Positions 41,835-50,576 are shown, numbered from the stretch's first letter. The stretch: 64,000 bases of DNA from Cutibacterium sp. (GCF_030525615.1 NZ_JAUNEJ010000001.1:372001-436000); one strand, 5' to 3'. Made by a program: numbers and translations. The notes: a model not told the origin generated them from the sequence alone.

Positions 41835-43007
41835 TCAGCAAATTCCCCAGGTGAGGACGACTTCGTCCCCGGAGGCCAGGCGAATCACGTCGTTATGCGT
41901 GGGACCTTCGTTAAAGGCGTTTGGCCCACAGGTCATTGGCTCCACGGCGAGACTCAGACGATCATCAGGGGTGTAAATCTGAACCCAGCCCATTGTCGAG
42001 TCTCCCCACAACTCATGGCTTCTTTGACCGGCGGTGACTTTGACTCGCCATGCCGGCTCTCCAACCGATTTCCCACCATCCAAGGTGTAGGCGGTGTCAA
42101 AGGTGCGTCCGTTGACCGGTTGCCCATTCAGCGTATGGACCTCGTCCATGTCGCGCATTTGCACTGGCAGCAGCCGGTCGTCGACCTGAAGCCATGATGC
42201 GAATGGGGCCTCAACCTGCCACTCATCGATGGACCCACCTAAGCAGAAATAGGGATGGGCAGCATAGCCGAAGGGCACTTCAGTAGCCCCAACGTTACGA
42301 GCCTTCACGGTAACGGTCAGTCCGTGGTCATCCAGACTGTGGGTGAGCCAAACATCGATCGTCCCCGGCCAGCCAGGTTGAGACATGATCCTGACTTCCT
42401 GGGTCACCGACGATTCACTGTGCTCAACGAGAGACCACGGCACCCATGCCGCTAGTCCGTGAATGGCATTGTTGCGATCGACCTCGCTAATTGCCAGCTG
42501 CTGGTCAACACCATTGAACGAGTAGTGGCCATCACGGATACGGTTCGGCCAAGGGAGGAGCTGCTGACCCTGAGATGCAATGGGGGCCTGGTCAGCGTCA
42601 AAGGTCTTGATGACGTCGTCTCCTTGGTAGCGAAGGCGGCGAAGCGTTGCCCCCTGTTCGGTTACAACGGCCTGCCAAGGACCGTGGGAGATCTCGTATT
42701 GGGTACCAGTGGGGAGGATGACGTCATCGATCATGCTGGCAAGTCTATCTGGGAGGGTGTAGGCAGTCAGATCGCGGGTGGCAGCGGTGTCGTTCGGAGA
42801 GGTAGTGTGCGAGCTTCCATCATCGCAGGCTTCGGTCTTTGTCGTCGCTCTCGTTCTTAGCAGAACAATGAAATCTGGTAGCATGAGGAAACCCGTAACC
42901 GCCGCAGCGATCCACCAATAGGCAAAACTCTGAGATATTTTCGTTGTTAGCCATAGTGAAACGAAGGAAACGATAATCAGATCTTTGATGAAACTAAGCC
43001 ATTTCAT
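41835..43007 (-). CDS. Aldose 1-epimerase family protein with N-terminal membrane extension
   Basis: Residues from about 92 onward (M at 42734) form a complete aldose epimerase of 299 residues: PWPNRIRDG, AIHGLAAWVPW, YAAHPYFCLGG (catalytic His) and VEPMTCGPNAFN. It interconverts sugar anomers. Upstream, in the same frame and starting at ATG 43007, are about 90 residues with two hydrophobic segments and a Thr/Ser-rich linker. ATG 43007 shares one base with the TAA of the secreted-protein gene (TAATG). The first ~50 codons are AT-rich like the island, then composition returns to core-like near 42860. So the gene may be a fusion made at the island edge, or only the 42734 form is used (no clear ribosome site there). 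Confidence 0.65.
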   Translation of the reverse strand: MKWLSFIKDLIIVSFVSLWLTTKISQSFAYWWIAAAVTGFLMLPDFIVLLRTRATTKTEACDDGSSHTTSPNDTAATRDLTAYTLPDRLASMIDDVILPTGTQYEISHGPWQAVVTEQGATLRRLRYQGDDVIKTFDADQAPIASQGQQLLPWPNRIRDGHYSFNGVDQQLAISEVDRNNAIHGLAAWVPWSLVEHSESSVTQEVRIMSQPGWPGTIDVWLTHSLDDHGLTVTVKARNVGATEVPFGYAAHPYFCLGGSIDEWQVEAPFASWLQVDDRLLPVQMRDMDEVHTLNGQPVNGRTFDTAYTLDGGKSVGEPAWRVKVTAGQRSHELWGDSTMGWVQIYTPDDRLSLAVEPMTCGPNAFNEGPTHNDVIRLASGDEVVLTWGIC

Positions 43008-43960
43008 TATACAAAGCACCCTACTACCGCATCGCCAACCCGGACCCAACCGGAAGCGTCAGATCTGTACCAGGCCCATCCACTTCCTACGGCACATAAT
43101 ACAATTCCCGCAGGTCCGACCTTTTTTGCGACAACTCTGCCCTTCCCTACAATCCGTTTGGTTCCAGACCAAGTTTTACCGCTGAGCCACTTCGCCTTTG
43201 GGCCAAGCCATTTAGCGGCTGATTTCGCCTTGTTTGCGACCCATGATCCTGCGCCTTTAAACCAATTCTTTACATTATCCCACCACGATGGGTCAGCGGT
43301 GATGGGGTAAGCATAATGTCCCGACTTATGTTCGATGACTTGGATTAAAGTGTTTCCGTGGGCTTCAAAGTGTGTGGGAACTTCCAGTCCATTTGCATCT
43401 CTAGCCCACGGAGCGTCCACCCCGCCAACAAGTTGGGGATTTCCGTTGACATACGAGAATAGAAATGCAATGCCAGTCTCGGAATCGAGAACGATGGACT
43501 CTACTCCCGGAAAAGTATAAGAATATCGTTCTGGTGACTGGCGGTCGCCAATGACGCTGTATACTCGCACATTTCCTGCGGCAGTTGCCGTTATGGCGTA
43601 GTCAACATTACTTGATTCTGCTGAGTCTACCGTCGCTACCCGCTGGTTATCCGTATCTATCGTTGGCCCGTCTGAATCTTCGATGACTAGAGAGCTCGAG
43701 TTGCCTGATACTACTGCCTTGCCGTTACTATCTGAAATGAGAATTTGCTGCCCCTTTGGTGAAGTCGCAATATCGTCATCTAAGGTTGCTAACTTAACGT
43801 TCAGCGAGGTGTTAATCCCTTCAGATATAGAAGCTTGCGTGATGGTTTCAGGTATTTCTGTTTCGGGAGGGCTCGCAGAATAATCAGCGTGGGCTACCCC
43901 GGACAGTGTTAATAACAACACTGTTGAAACGGTGACTGATACTATGTGTCTCATTCTCAT
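43007..43960 (-). CDS. Secreted protein of unknown function
   Basis: 317 residues. Signal peptide RMRHIVSVTVSTVLLLTLSG with cleavage likely after VAHA. The middle is Ser/Asp-rich and beta-like; near residue 210 is GGVDAPWARDANGLEVPTHF and then YPITADPSWWDNVKN. The final ~85 residues are Lys/Gly/Trp-rich (SWVANKAKSAAKWLGPKAKW). I know similar layouts from uncharacterised secreted actinobacterial proteins but no function. ATG 43960 has AAGGA upstream. Composition is AT-rich compared with the core. Its stop overlaps the ATG of the epimerase extension. Confidence 0.75.
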   Translation of the reverse strand: MRMRHIVSVTVSTVLLLTLSGVAHADYSASPPETEIPETITQASISEGINTSLNVKLATLDDDIATSPKGQQILISDSNGKAVVSGNSSSLVIEDSDGPTIDTDNQRVATVDSAESSNVDYAITATAAGNVRVYSVIGDRQSPERYSYTFPGVESIVLDSETGIAFLFSYVNGNPQLVGGVDAPWARDANGLEVPTHFEAHGNTLIQVIEHKSGHYAYPITADPSWWDNVKNWFKGAGSWVANKAKSAAKWLGPKAKWLSGKTWSGTKRIVGKGRVVAKKVGPAGIVLCAVGSGWAWYRSDASGWVRVGDAVVGCFV

Positions 43961-44106
43961 TTTGAGTCCTTGGTATAACACTGTTTTTTATGAATGGTGG
44001 TGTAGCTGCAGGTAGCGTTCATGGAACGCGGCTTTTCATAATTAGGGGAGTAGTTGCCTACTCGTGTGGCGAGGCAAGACGTAGAAGTTGTTATCATGTG
44101 GTGTCA

Positions 44107-44382
44107 TCAGTTTAGCTTTAGTCCTGTTTGTGGCACTGCCATCTCACGACCTATGTAGCCAGGATCAGCCTTAGAATGGTGGAGTATTAGCAGCCTGCCT
44201 AAACTCTCATTCTTTGAAGAGTCGATAAAGATAAGATAATTATGGTTTCTATATAATTCGGTTACTGTATGGCCCCTTTCTCGTGGTACTTGCGTTGCGT
44301 CCACCTGTTCCACATAAATAATAATCCCCCTCCGATATAGGGTAACGCCGATAAGCGCAACACACAGGATGATGCGAATCAA
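44107..44382 (-). CDS. Small membrane-anchored ORF (possible remnant)
   Basis: 91 residues from a TTG start at 44382; the frame opens after a TAG nine codons or so upstream. An N-terminal hydrophobic segment (IILCVALIGVTLY) is followed by a polar region with YRNHNYLIFIDSS. There is no good ribosome site, so it may be a 5'-truncated gene. Same strand as the secreted-protein gene, 146 bases upstream of it. Not recognised. Confidence 0.4.
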   Translation of the reverse strand: MIRIILCVALIGVTLYRRGIIIYVEQVDATQVPRERGHTVTELYRNHNYLIFIDSSKNESLGRLLILHHSKADPGYIGREMAVPQTGLKLN

Positions 44383-44783
44383 AGTGTATTCGGTATCTTT
44401 AATATCGCCCCATGATCCCTATATAATCAATGGAGAAATGATGACCGTCTATATGAATGCGAAACTCCATATATAATTCTCGATGCAATGTTTCATTGAA
44501 TTACATGTTTGTCTTCAAATCTATTTCAAGGCGTCTGACAGCCCAATAAACCTATATTAACCGGATGAACGTAGAGCTGTGGAGACACTTTTGGACAGGG
44601 GTAAACGCTTTTAATAACTTGCTTACTGACGGATAACAAAGGTGTCGCAAGTAATCGTCGTGTTGCTATTCGCGTCATTTATTACGAATCGGTTGAACAT
44701 GATGTTTTCTCCTTCTTTGCCCGGGTGCGCCTAATCGGACTCTCTCAAGTTAGCCGCCGTGCTATGCAGGTCGATACCGACGA
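44383..44783. other. AT-rich intergenic segment
   Basis: About 400 bases of clearly lower GC than the core, with TATATAAT-like stretches (for example near 44422 and 44469) that could be promoters. Besides the 25-residue peptide frame on the minus strand I see no gene. Confidence 0.6.
44623..44700 (-). CDS. 25-residue peptide with strong ribosome site
   Basis: ATG at 44700 is preceded at eight bases by AAGGAGA. The peptide begins MFNRFVINDANSN and continues TTITCDTFVIRQ to a TAA at 44623. It has one Cys and several Thr/Ser, as some bacteriocin or signal peptides do, but no known leader motif. It lies on the same strand as the small membrane ORF and the secreted protein, and faces the two-component system. 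It may instead be a leader peptide or chance. Confidence 0.4.
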   Translation of the reverse strand: MFNRFVINDANSNTTITCDTFVIRQ

Positions 44784-44813
44784 ATGTCGGTGAGTTGTAC
44801 CGACATTCGTCGG
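44777..44813. repeat. Pair of CCGAC-N4-GTCGG palindromes
   Basis: CCGACGAATGTCGG (44777-44790) and CCGACATTCGTCGG (44800-44813) are each 14-base palindromes with N4 centres and also form a perfect 15-base inverted repeat with a 7-base loop. Start-to-start distance is 23 bases, near two helical turns. A third, weaker copy (CCGACGTTTGTCGA) is at 44892-44905. Likely operator sites or a strong hairpin. Confidence 0.65.
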
Positions 44814-44849
44814 GTACGCGGCGCTCTTGAGAAGGCGGGGCGGCGGGCG

Positions 44850-45248
44850 ATGTCGCTACGGGGAGTGTCAGGCCACGGTGGGCGGCTGCTGCCGACGTTT
44901 GTCGACGAAGCGCTACACTATCTGGCAGTTGGATTCATCCCGTCGAGCGAGTACCTCAATCAATGGCTAGAAAGGTGCCCACATGACCCGGTACTGAAAA
45001 CAACCATGGGCCACATCAGTAGTGAACGGCGTGGTGTACGCATCGACCTTAAAACAGATTATATCCCAGCGGGAAGAGGCATGAGCGTAACGAATAGTAT
45101 CGCAGCAGTACATGACCCTTGGATGTGTCATGTCCGCCAGTATGTCGCCAATGTCACAAGACACGCCTTTCGAAGGGATAGCGATAGCCCAGGTAAGGTC
45201 TATCGTGATGGAGTGTCCTGCGCAATGGCTGAAGCCGAGAATCTGTAG
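44850..45248 (+). CDS. Hypothetical ORF upstream of two-component system
   Basis: 132 residues from ATG 44850 (frame open from 44784, but that start is within the palindromes). It contains FVDEALHYLAVGFIPSSEYL and RGVRIDLKTDYIPAGRGMS; no motif or family recognised, no good ribosome site. A second overlapping frame (45142-45306) would make a 54-residue Cys-containing peptide ending just before the kinase gene. At most one of these is real, perhaps neither. Confidence 0.25.
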   Translation: MSLRGVSGHGGRLLPTFVDEALHYLAVGFIPSSEYLNQWLERCPHDPVLKTTMGHISSERRGVRIDLKTDYIPAGRGMSVTNSIAAVHDPWMCHVRQYVANVTRHAFRRDSDSPGKVYRDGVSCAMAEAENL

Positions 45249-45314
45249 AGTTTATCCCAGGTTTCCTGGATGTAATAAACATGGATTTTGCTCGATTTAC
45301 GGATAGAGTCGCCA

Positions 45315-46448
45315 ATGGTTCATTTTCTGTTCCCTTGCTATATGCGTTCTAGAGTGGCGCAGCCTCTGGTGGTTGTCATATTTTCTGTATTTTGTCTTGT
45401 TTCTGGTACAGTCGAGGTTGCGGTTGGCTTGGAAAAGCCTTCGCTGGTGGGCATCATATTCCCGCTTGCCCTTATAGCTGCTTTTGTAGCTAGTGCTTGG
45501 CTTGAAGTATTCGAGTTTGTTTTTATCGCATCATACATTATCTTTAATCTATTGGGCTTGATTCAGTGCTATGAGTTGGTAGGCTTCGGTATAAGCTTTT
45601 TGATGGTTTTCTGGCTGATGCGTTCATGGATAGTCCCCGTCGCAGTGGTTTTCTTGGTGGATAGCGTACTGTCAGTAGCATTGAGCGATATTCCAGATGT
45701 ACAAGTCGTTAGTTCCGCATTGGATATTTTTTTGGTGTTTACGATAGGTTTGGCGTTTCGTTGGCAAAATAGACGGCTAATGTTAGCAGAGCAGGAAAAA
45801 GAACGCGCATCGTTAAGTCTCGTTAAAAACCGCAGGGAATTGGCTCGACAGCTGCATGATACGACAGCGAAGGATCTCGCGCAATTGGCTGTACTCGCGC
45901 AAGATTTAGCTACCCGTCACCCGGAGCTTTCGGACGACCTTGCGCCGCTTGTGAAATCTGCTATCCAAGCCTCACGTCGTATTCGTCCGATGATTCTGTC
46001 TATCGACACCTCAGCTACCCAACCGTCATTATCCCAAGTTATACAGCAGGTGAAACAGATGCTGAACACTCGCAGTATCACACTTGATGTTGTTGCTCCT
46101 GAAGGTGTTGATAATGGTCTGACTCGCCAGCAGCAACTGACGGGTGCGTTAGCTATTCGTGAGTGCGCTTCGAATGTTTTTAAGTATGCCCCTGTAGAAT
46201 CGGAAGCGAATCTAGTGGTCGATGTGCAGGCGGGGTCTGGGATACTGACAATTTCACTGAGCAACGAAATCTCTGGCGCGCCTCCAGTCTTAGAAATGAG
46301 CGGCGGATATGGGCTATCGAACCTTGGAGACAGGATTCGGAGCGAAGGTGGCACGATGGAGGTAAGTAATGTTGGAGGTCAGTGGTTAATCTACATTACT
46401 ATCCCCGTCGACAATCGCGAGACAACGGAGTTTGGTAATGAGCGATGA
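45315..46448 (+). CDS. NarL-type sensor histidine kinase
   Basis: 377 residues. Five or six hydrophobic segments fill residues ~15-150, then a coiled linker (EQEKERASLSLVKNRRE), the HisKA_3 phospho-acceptor in RQLHDTTAKDLAQLA (His near 181), N-box IRECASNVFKYA and G-box GYGLSNLGDRI. Start ATG 45315 is tentative. The next gene's ATG lies inside its end, so kinase and regulator are co-translated. GC is lower than the core, fitting acquisition. The signal is unknown; the membrane sensor without a large external loop suggests an intramembrane or peptide signal. Confidence 0.88.
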   Translation: MVHFLFPCYMRSRVAQPLVVVIFSVFCLVSGTVEVAVGLEKPSLVGIIFPLALIAAFVASAWLEVFEFVFIASYIIFNLLGLIQCYELVGFGISFLMVFWLMRSWIVPVAVVFLVDSVLSVALSDIPDVQVVSSALDIFLVFTIGLAFRWQNRRLMLAEQEKERASLSLVKNRRELARQLHDTTAKDLAQLAVLAQDLATRHPELSDDLAPLVKSAIQASRRIRPMILSIDTSATQPSLSQVIQQVKQMLNTRSITLDVVAPEGVDNGLTRQQQLTGALAIRECASNVFKYAPVESEANLVVDVQAGSGILTISLSNEISGAPPVLEMSGGYGLSNLGDRIRSEGGTMEVSNVGGQWLIYITIPVDNRETTEFGNER

Positions 46449-47109
46449 AGAAGACATTTGTATCCTGATCGCTGACGATGACCGGATCATTTGTGATGGG
46501 CTCGCCAGTCTGCTGAACGCCCAAGACGGCTTTCGAGTGGTTGGAACAGCTATAAATGGGGCGGAGGCGTTGGATCAACTCGCGGCGCACCGAGTGGACG
46601 TGGCTCTGCTTGATGTGGATATGCCGTTAATGAGCGGGATTGAAGTTGCTCGCAAGATTAGCAGTGAGAATCCGGGAGTTACGATTATTATGCTTACCGC
46701 ATTCGAGCACGAGGAGTCGCTCGGGCAAGCTATCGGAGCGGGTGTGCGCGGATTTCTCACAAAGGACACTCCCGCTTCTGAGCTGGCTCAGCTGATCCGT
46801 AAAGCCTATGCGGGTGAACAGGTCATGGCGACTCGCCCTATTGAGATTCTCACCGAATCATACGTGCGGAACCGATATAACCGAGAACAATACGCCGAGT
46901 TTATTGCCGCTGTACATACTTTGCCAGAATACTTGCGTCCGACCTTCCGGTTACTTCTTAAAGCTCTTGCAAACAAAAGTATTTCTCGCAAAACCGGACT
47001 CACCGAGGCAACAGTCAGATCGTATGTGTCGGATATTCTTGCCCACTGTGGGTGTGCCACGAGGGGTGAACTCGCCATCACTGCCATAAAAGCAGGGATC
47101 GTAGAATAA
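46438..47109 (+). CDS. NarL/LuxR-type response regulator
   Basis: 223 residues. Receiver domain with acidic pocket IADDD, phospho-acceptor Asp in ALLDVDMPLMSG near residue 55, and Lys in GFLTKDTPASEL. The C-terminal LuxR-like helix-turn-helix is divergent: LLLKALANKSISRKTGLTEA followed by TVRSYVSDIL. ATG 46438 overlaps the kinase stop by 11 bases. The target promoters are not known; the nearby palindromes and the leftward gene set of the island are candidates. Confidence 0.88.
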   Translation: MSDEEDICILIADDDRIICDGLASLLNAQDGFRVVGTAINGAEALDQLAAHRVDVALLDVDMPLMSGIEVARKISSENPGVTIIMLTAFEHEESLGQAIGAGVRGFLTKDTPASELAQLIRKAYAGEQVMATRPIEILTESYVRNRYNREQYAEFIAAVHTLPEYLRPTFRLLLKALANKSISRKTGLTEATVRSYVSDILAHCGCATRGELAITAIKAGIVE

Positions 47110-47168
47110 ATAGGCTCTTGTCAGGTGCAGGTGTAAATGGGCACTACGACTGGCGCTACGTGGGTAGG

Positions 47169-47324
47169 GGCTCTTCGCAGTGGTGCCATGTTTGCACGGC
47201 GCAGGTGTACAAACATGGCGCAAGTGCACGGAACCGGCGCAGCTGTGCGAACGTTGCGCAACTGCATGACAGGGAGGCCCCAACCGCCACGCCGTCACCC
47301 CGACATCCTTGATGACGAAGAGCC
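47169..47324. mobile_element. 156-bp ISL3-like ends (possible MITE)
   Basis: GGCTCTTCG at 47169 faces its reverse complement CGAAGAGCC at 47316-47324. ISL3-family termini begin GGCTCTTC and make 8-base target duplications. The outer flanks TGGGTAGG and TGGATAGT agree in 6 of 8 bases. No transposase lies between; the interior holds the 19-base repeats. The gene-free stretch 47110-47433 holds nothing else. Confidence 0.5.
47198..47273 (+). repeat. Four 19-bp iteron-like repeats
   Basis: GCGCA-N2-TG occurs at 47199, 47218, 47237 and 47256, an exact 19-base period; the units otherwise vary. An inverted pair GCCATGTTTG (47185) / CAAACATGGC (47210) overlaps the first unit. Confidence 0.6.
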
Positions 47325-47433
47325 TGGATAGTTTGGCTCTACCTCATGAACTGCGACAGCTAGCCCATATGGCAGGGGGTACACAAGGTGGTAGGAGAAA
47401 CAGAGTGGTCCGATGACGTAGAGTGTTCGAGCC

Positions 47434-48918
47434 ATGCCCGATAACACCTTGCCGCACGCCGAGGCTCCGACCTACCGGGTCGTGACTTACGGGTGCCAGA
47501 TGAATGTCCACGACTCCGAGCGCATCGCCGGTCTTCTCGAGGAGGCCGGTTACGTTCCCGACCCCAGAACCGATACGTTGGCTCCGGCTGACGTCGTTGT
47601 CTTCAATACCTGCGCGGTCCGAGAGAATGCCGATAATCGTCTCTACGGCACCCTTGGCCACATGGCTTCGGTGAAGGCTGCTCATCCTGGAATGCAGCTT
47701 GCTGTTGGCGGCTGCATGGCCCAGAAGGACAAAGACACCGTTGTCGCTAGGGCACCATGGGTCGACGTCGTGTTCGGTACGAACAATGTCGGTTCTCTGC
47801 CGACTCTTTTGAAGAGGGCTCGTCACAATGCCACGGCCCAGGTGGAGATCGAGGAGTCTTTGGTTACCTTCCCCTCCAACCTGCCAACTCGACGCGATTC
47901 GGCCTATTCGGCGTGGGTGTCCATCTCAGTGGGGTGCAACAACACCTGCACCTTCTGCATCGTTCCGCAGCTGCGCGGCAAAGAGACTGACCGGCGACCA
48001 GGTGAAATCCTTTCGGAGATCAGAGCTCTTGTCGGTGAAGGGGTCCAGGAGATTACCCTGCTCGGTCAGAACGTGAACTCTTATGGGGTTCAGTTCGGGG
48101 ATCGTGGCGCTTTTGCCAAACTGTTGCGTGCCTGCGGAGAGATCGACGGTTTGGAGAGGGTACGATTCACGTCACCACATCCGGCTGCTTTTACTGATGA
48201 CGTCATCGAAGCAATGGCGGAGACGCCCAATGTCATGCCCAGCCTGCATATGCCTTTGCAGTCTGGATCTGACGATGTGCTGCGTCGAATGCGACGGTCC
48301 TACCGTTCTAAGAAGTTCCTTGGCATTCTCGATCGGGTACGTGAGGCCATTCCGGACGCCGCCATCACGACTGACATCATTGTGGGATTCCCGGGGGAGA
48401 CCGACGAGGATTTCGACGAGACCATGCGCGTCGTCAAAGAGTCGAGATTCTCTGCGGCCTTCACTTTCCAGTACTCCATCCGCCCCAATACCCCAGCTGG
48501 AGTCATGGCGGACCAAGTTCCTAAACCGATTGTCCAGGAGCGTTACGAACGCCTCGTCGCTCTTGTCGACGACATTGCATGGCAGGAGAACAAGGCTCAG
48601 GTGGGCCGCACCGTTGAAGTGATGTTCGCCGAGGGGGAGGGGCGTAAAGATGGGGTTACTCATCGCGTCACTGGAAGGGCTCGGGACAACCGCTTGGTTC
48701 ATGTCAGTGTGGCCCCAGGCGATGAGGTCCCGCGTCCAGGGGACATCGGCGAGGTCGTCATCACGTCTGGCCATCCCCACCATCTGGTTGCCGACGGTGG
48801 TTTGGTAAATATGCGTCGTACCCGTGGTGGAGATGCATGGCAGATTCGCCAGGAATCGTCCTCTCAGCCCGATGTCACCATGCTTGGTATTCCGTCTATT
48901 GGTGCGCCACGGTCCTGA
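47434..48918 (+). CDS. miaB: tRNA methylthiotransferase MiaB
   Basis: 494 residues. UPF0004 cluster: [30 protein letters not shown] and [10 protein letters not shown]. Radical SAM motif [15 protein letters not shown] near residue 172. TRAM domain near residue 395. Adds methylthio to i6A37 of tRNA made by MiaA, which is encoded 4 kb downstream after the island. In most actinobacteria miaB, miaA, dapF and hflX are close; the gap between miaB and miaA is where foreign DNA sits. Confidence 0.95.
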   Translation: MPDNTLPHAEAPTYRVVTYGCQMNVHDSERIAGLLEEAGYVPDPRTDTLAPADVVVFNTCAVRENADNRLYGTLGHMASVKAAHPGMQLAVGGCMAQKDKDTVVARAPWVDVVFGTNNVGSLPTLLKRARHNATAQVEIEESLVTFPSNLPTRRDSAYSAWVSISVGCNNTCTFCIVPQLRGKETDRRPGEILSEIRALVGEGVQEITLLGQNVNSYGVQFGDRGAFAKLLRACGEIDGLERVRFTSPHPAAFTDDVIEAMAETPNVMPSLHMPLQSGSDDVLRRMRRSYRSKKFLGILDRVREAIPDAAITTDIIVGFPGETDEDFDETMRVVKESRFSAAFTFQYSIRPNTPAGVMADQVPKPIVQERYERLVALVDDIAWQENKAQVGRTVEVMFAEGEGRKDGVTHRVTGRARDNRLVHVSVAPGDEVPRPGDIGEVVITSGHPHHLVADGGLVNMRRTRGGDAWQIRQESSSQPDVTMLGIPSIGAPRS

Positions 48919-48988
48919 ACAGAGGACGGCATAGGCAGCGAGTCTGACCTCCAAGCCAGGTTGTACAAGCGGTCATGCGCAACGACAC

Positions 48989-49195
48989 TTAGTTTTCTTG
49001 ATGCGTTTCGAACAGGTCCTCGACCTTGCAGTCGAGTGCTGTCGCGATCTTCATGAGCACGTCCATGTGTACGGGTTCGTTCTTGCCAAGCTTAGCTAGG
49101 GAGTTACTACTGATGCTCGCCTTGTCTCGCAGCTGGACCTTGTTCATGTTCTTGTCGATGAGGAGTTTCCAGAGCTTGTTGTATTGGATCTTCAT
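48989..49195 (-). CDS. Small XRE-family regulator
   Basis: 68 residues forming one helix-turn-helix: MKIQYNKLWKLLIDKNMNK, QLRDKASISSNSLAKLGKNE and ATALDCKVEDLFE. This matches the compact YozG/Cro-type regulators. ATG 49195 overlaps the stop of the upstream ATPase gene by four bases (ATGA), so they are one unit. Its stop lies inside the left island repeat. Confidence 0.85.
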   Translation of the reverse strand: MKIQYNKLWKLLIDKNMNKVQLRDKASISSNSLAKLGKNEPVHMDVLMKIATALDCKVEDLFETHQEN

Positions 49196-50568
49196 GGACG
49201 TTCCTTCCGGCTCCACTTCTCTCCAAAGAGCGCCTTCTCGTTGTTGTCCAATTTGAGGACGGTGGTTTCTTGTAGGATTGTTTGGGCCTCGCGAGTGCAT
49301 TCACTTGTCTTATCGACGGCGATGAAGATTTGCTTCTCCGCTTGATTCGCGTAGACGCGGATGAGGTTGCTAAGGTCCGGTCTCGGCATGGAGTCGAACA
49401 TGATCGAGTCGTGTGCCAGCGCAGGGAGCACGGTGTTCTGCAGCACGGCCAGGTCGTACATGATCATGCTGCGATGATTTGTGCCGGTACCTTTGTCCTT
49501 CGGGGTTTCGAAGTAATAGGAATTGAAGGCCTTGATGGTCAGTCGTGGCGCGTTGTACTCCCCGCCGGTGACCTCGTCGTTGATGGCGTCCATCTGCGTG
49601 TTGATGGCGATTTCGATTTGTGCCAGCACGCTTTCGAGTTGGTTTTGGTAGCGCGTATTGGCTTCTCGTTTCGCGGTCTGGAGCTTGTTGTTTTGGTCGA
49701 ACGCTTCGTTCTGCTCTTTGAGCTTGGTGATCCGTCGATCCAAGTTGGTGTAGGCGTCGAGGAATTCTGGCGTGAACGCTTTGGATGTGGGGATCGCATC
49801 CATCTGGGAAAGGATGCGGTCGTGGTGTTCTTGAAGCTCGGTTACCTCGCGTTGGACGCGCTCGCGGGCTTGGGTGAGTTCTTCAGCAAGGATCGTCTGG
49901 ATCTTGGTGTGGAACTTCTCGACCTCGACAAGCTTGGCCAGGTTCGCTTCAGGGAAGAATTCTTGCAGGCTCTTGAGGTCGGCCTCGGTGGGGTATGCGC
50001 CGTGGCGTAGGTTCAAATCGAGCAGATGTAGCTCGTCGCGTCTGTCTTTGATGAGGCGTCGAACGTCGCCGAGTTGGCGGTTGAGTTCGTTGCGGGCGTT
50101 GGCGTGTTCGACGTCGTTCGGATCGACTGTCGCTTCATCAGATTCGGCCAGTTGAGCACGTTCCTGCTCCAGGGAGGCGATCTCGACGACGTTCTGCTTG
50201 TACTTGGTCAGCCCGTCAACTGCCGAGGGGATGAACTCGTAGCGTCTGGCAGCTCTGAACGCTGCAATCATGTCCTCAGCGCTTTGGAGCTGGTGCTTGA
50301 AGTCCTCGATGGAGCTGTAGTACTGGAACAAAGCGATCAGGGTCGCGATGGCATCCTTCTGGGATTCCTCGCCGCCACGGGTCTGGAGTGGTTTGAGTTC
50401 GTTGTGGTTGTTCTTGCCGTAGATCCGGAAGAACCTACTGATCATTTGCCGGAACGACGCACCTGGCAACTGCATGACGTACTGTCCGGCCAACCAGTCG
50501 GTGAACTCCTTGAGATCAAGGGTTTTCAGCCGCGATACAAGAGTTTCAAAAAGATTTAGCTCTTCCAC
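49192..50568 (-). CDS. DUF2326-type SMC-like ATPase, N-terminus missing
   Basis: 458 residues. Mostly coiled coil from about residue 120 to 320, followed by a C-terminal ATPase lobe with LAHDSIMFDSMPRPDLSNLI and QIFIAVDKTSE, as in DUF2326 (Rad50-like, ABC three-component systems). No Walker A is present, although family members carry one near their N-terminus, so roughly the first 100 or more residues are gone. The GTG start at 50568 is eight bases from the start of the divergent gene, with a TAG six codons upstream. Probably not functional as an ATPase. Confidence 0.7.
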   Translation of the reverse strand: MEELNLFETLVSRLKTLDLKEFTDWLAGQYVMQLPGASFRQMISRFFRIYGKNNHNELKPLQTRGGEESQKDAIATLIALFQYYSSIEDFKHQLQSAEDMIAAFRAARRYEFIPSAVDGLTKYKQNVVEIASLEQERAQLAESDEATVDPNDVEHANARNELNRQLGDVRRLIKDRRDELHLLDLNLRHGAYPTEADLKSLQEFFPEANLAKLVEVEKFHTKIQTILAEELTQARERVQREVTELQEHHDRILSQMDAIPTSKAFTPEFLDAYTNLDRRITKLKEQNEAFDQNNKLQTAKREANTRYQNQLESVLAQIEIAINTQMDAINDEVTGGEYNAPRLTIKAFNSYYFETPKDKGTGTNHRSMIMYDLAVLQNTVLPALAHDSIMFDSMPRPDLSNLIRVYANQAEKQIFIAVDKTSECTREAQTILQETTVLKLDNNEKALFGEKWSRKERP

Positions 50569-50576
50569 GGTCAGGG

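Noticed and set aside
44693-44710. LexA-box-like GAAC...GTTT near the small peptide
   Set aside because: The second half lacks the GTTC core and the site overlaps the ribosome site of the peptide.
47198-47273. CRISPR array
   Set aside because: Units are only 19 bases, contiguous without spacers, and no cas genes are present.
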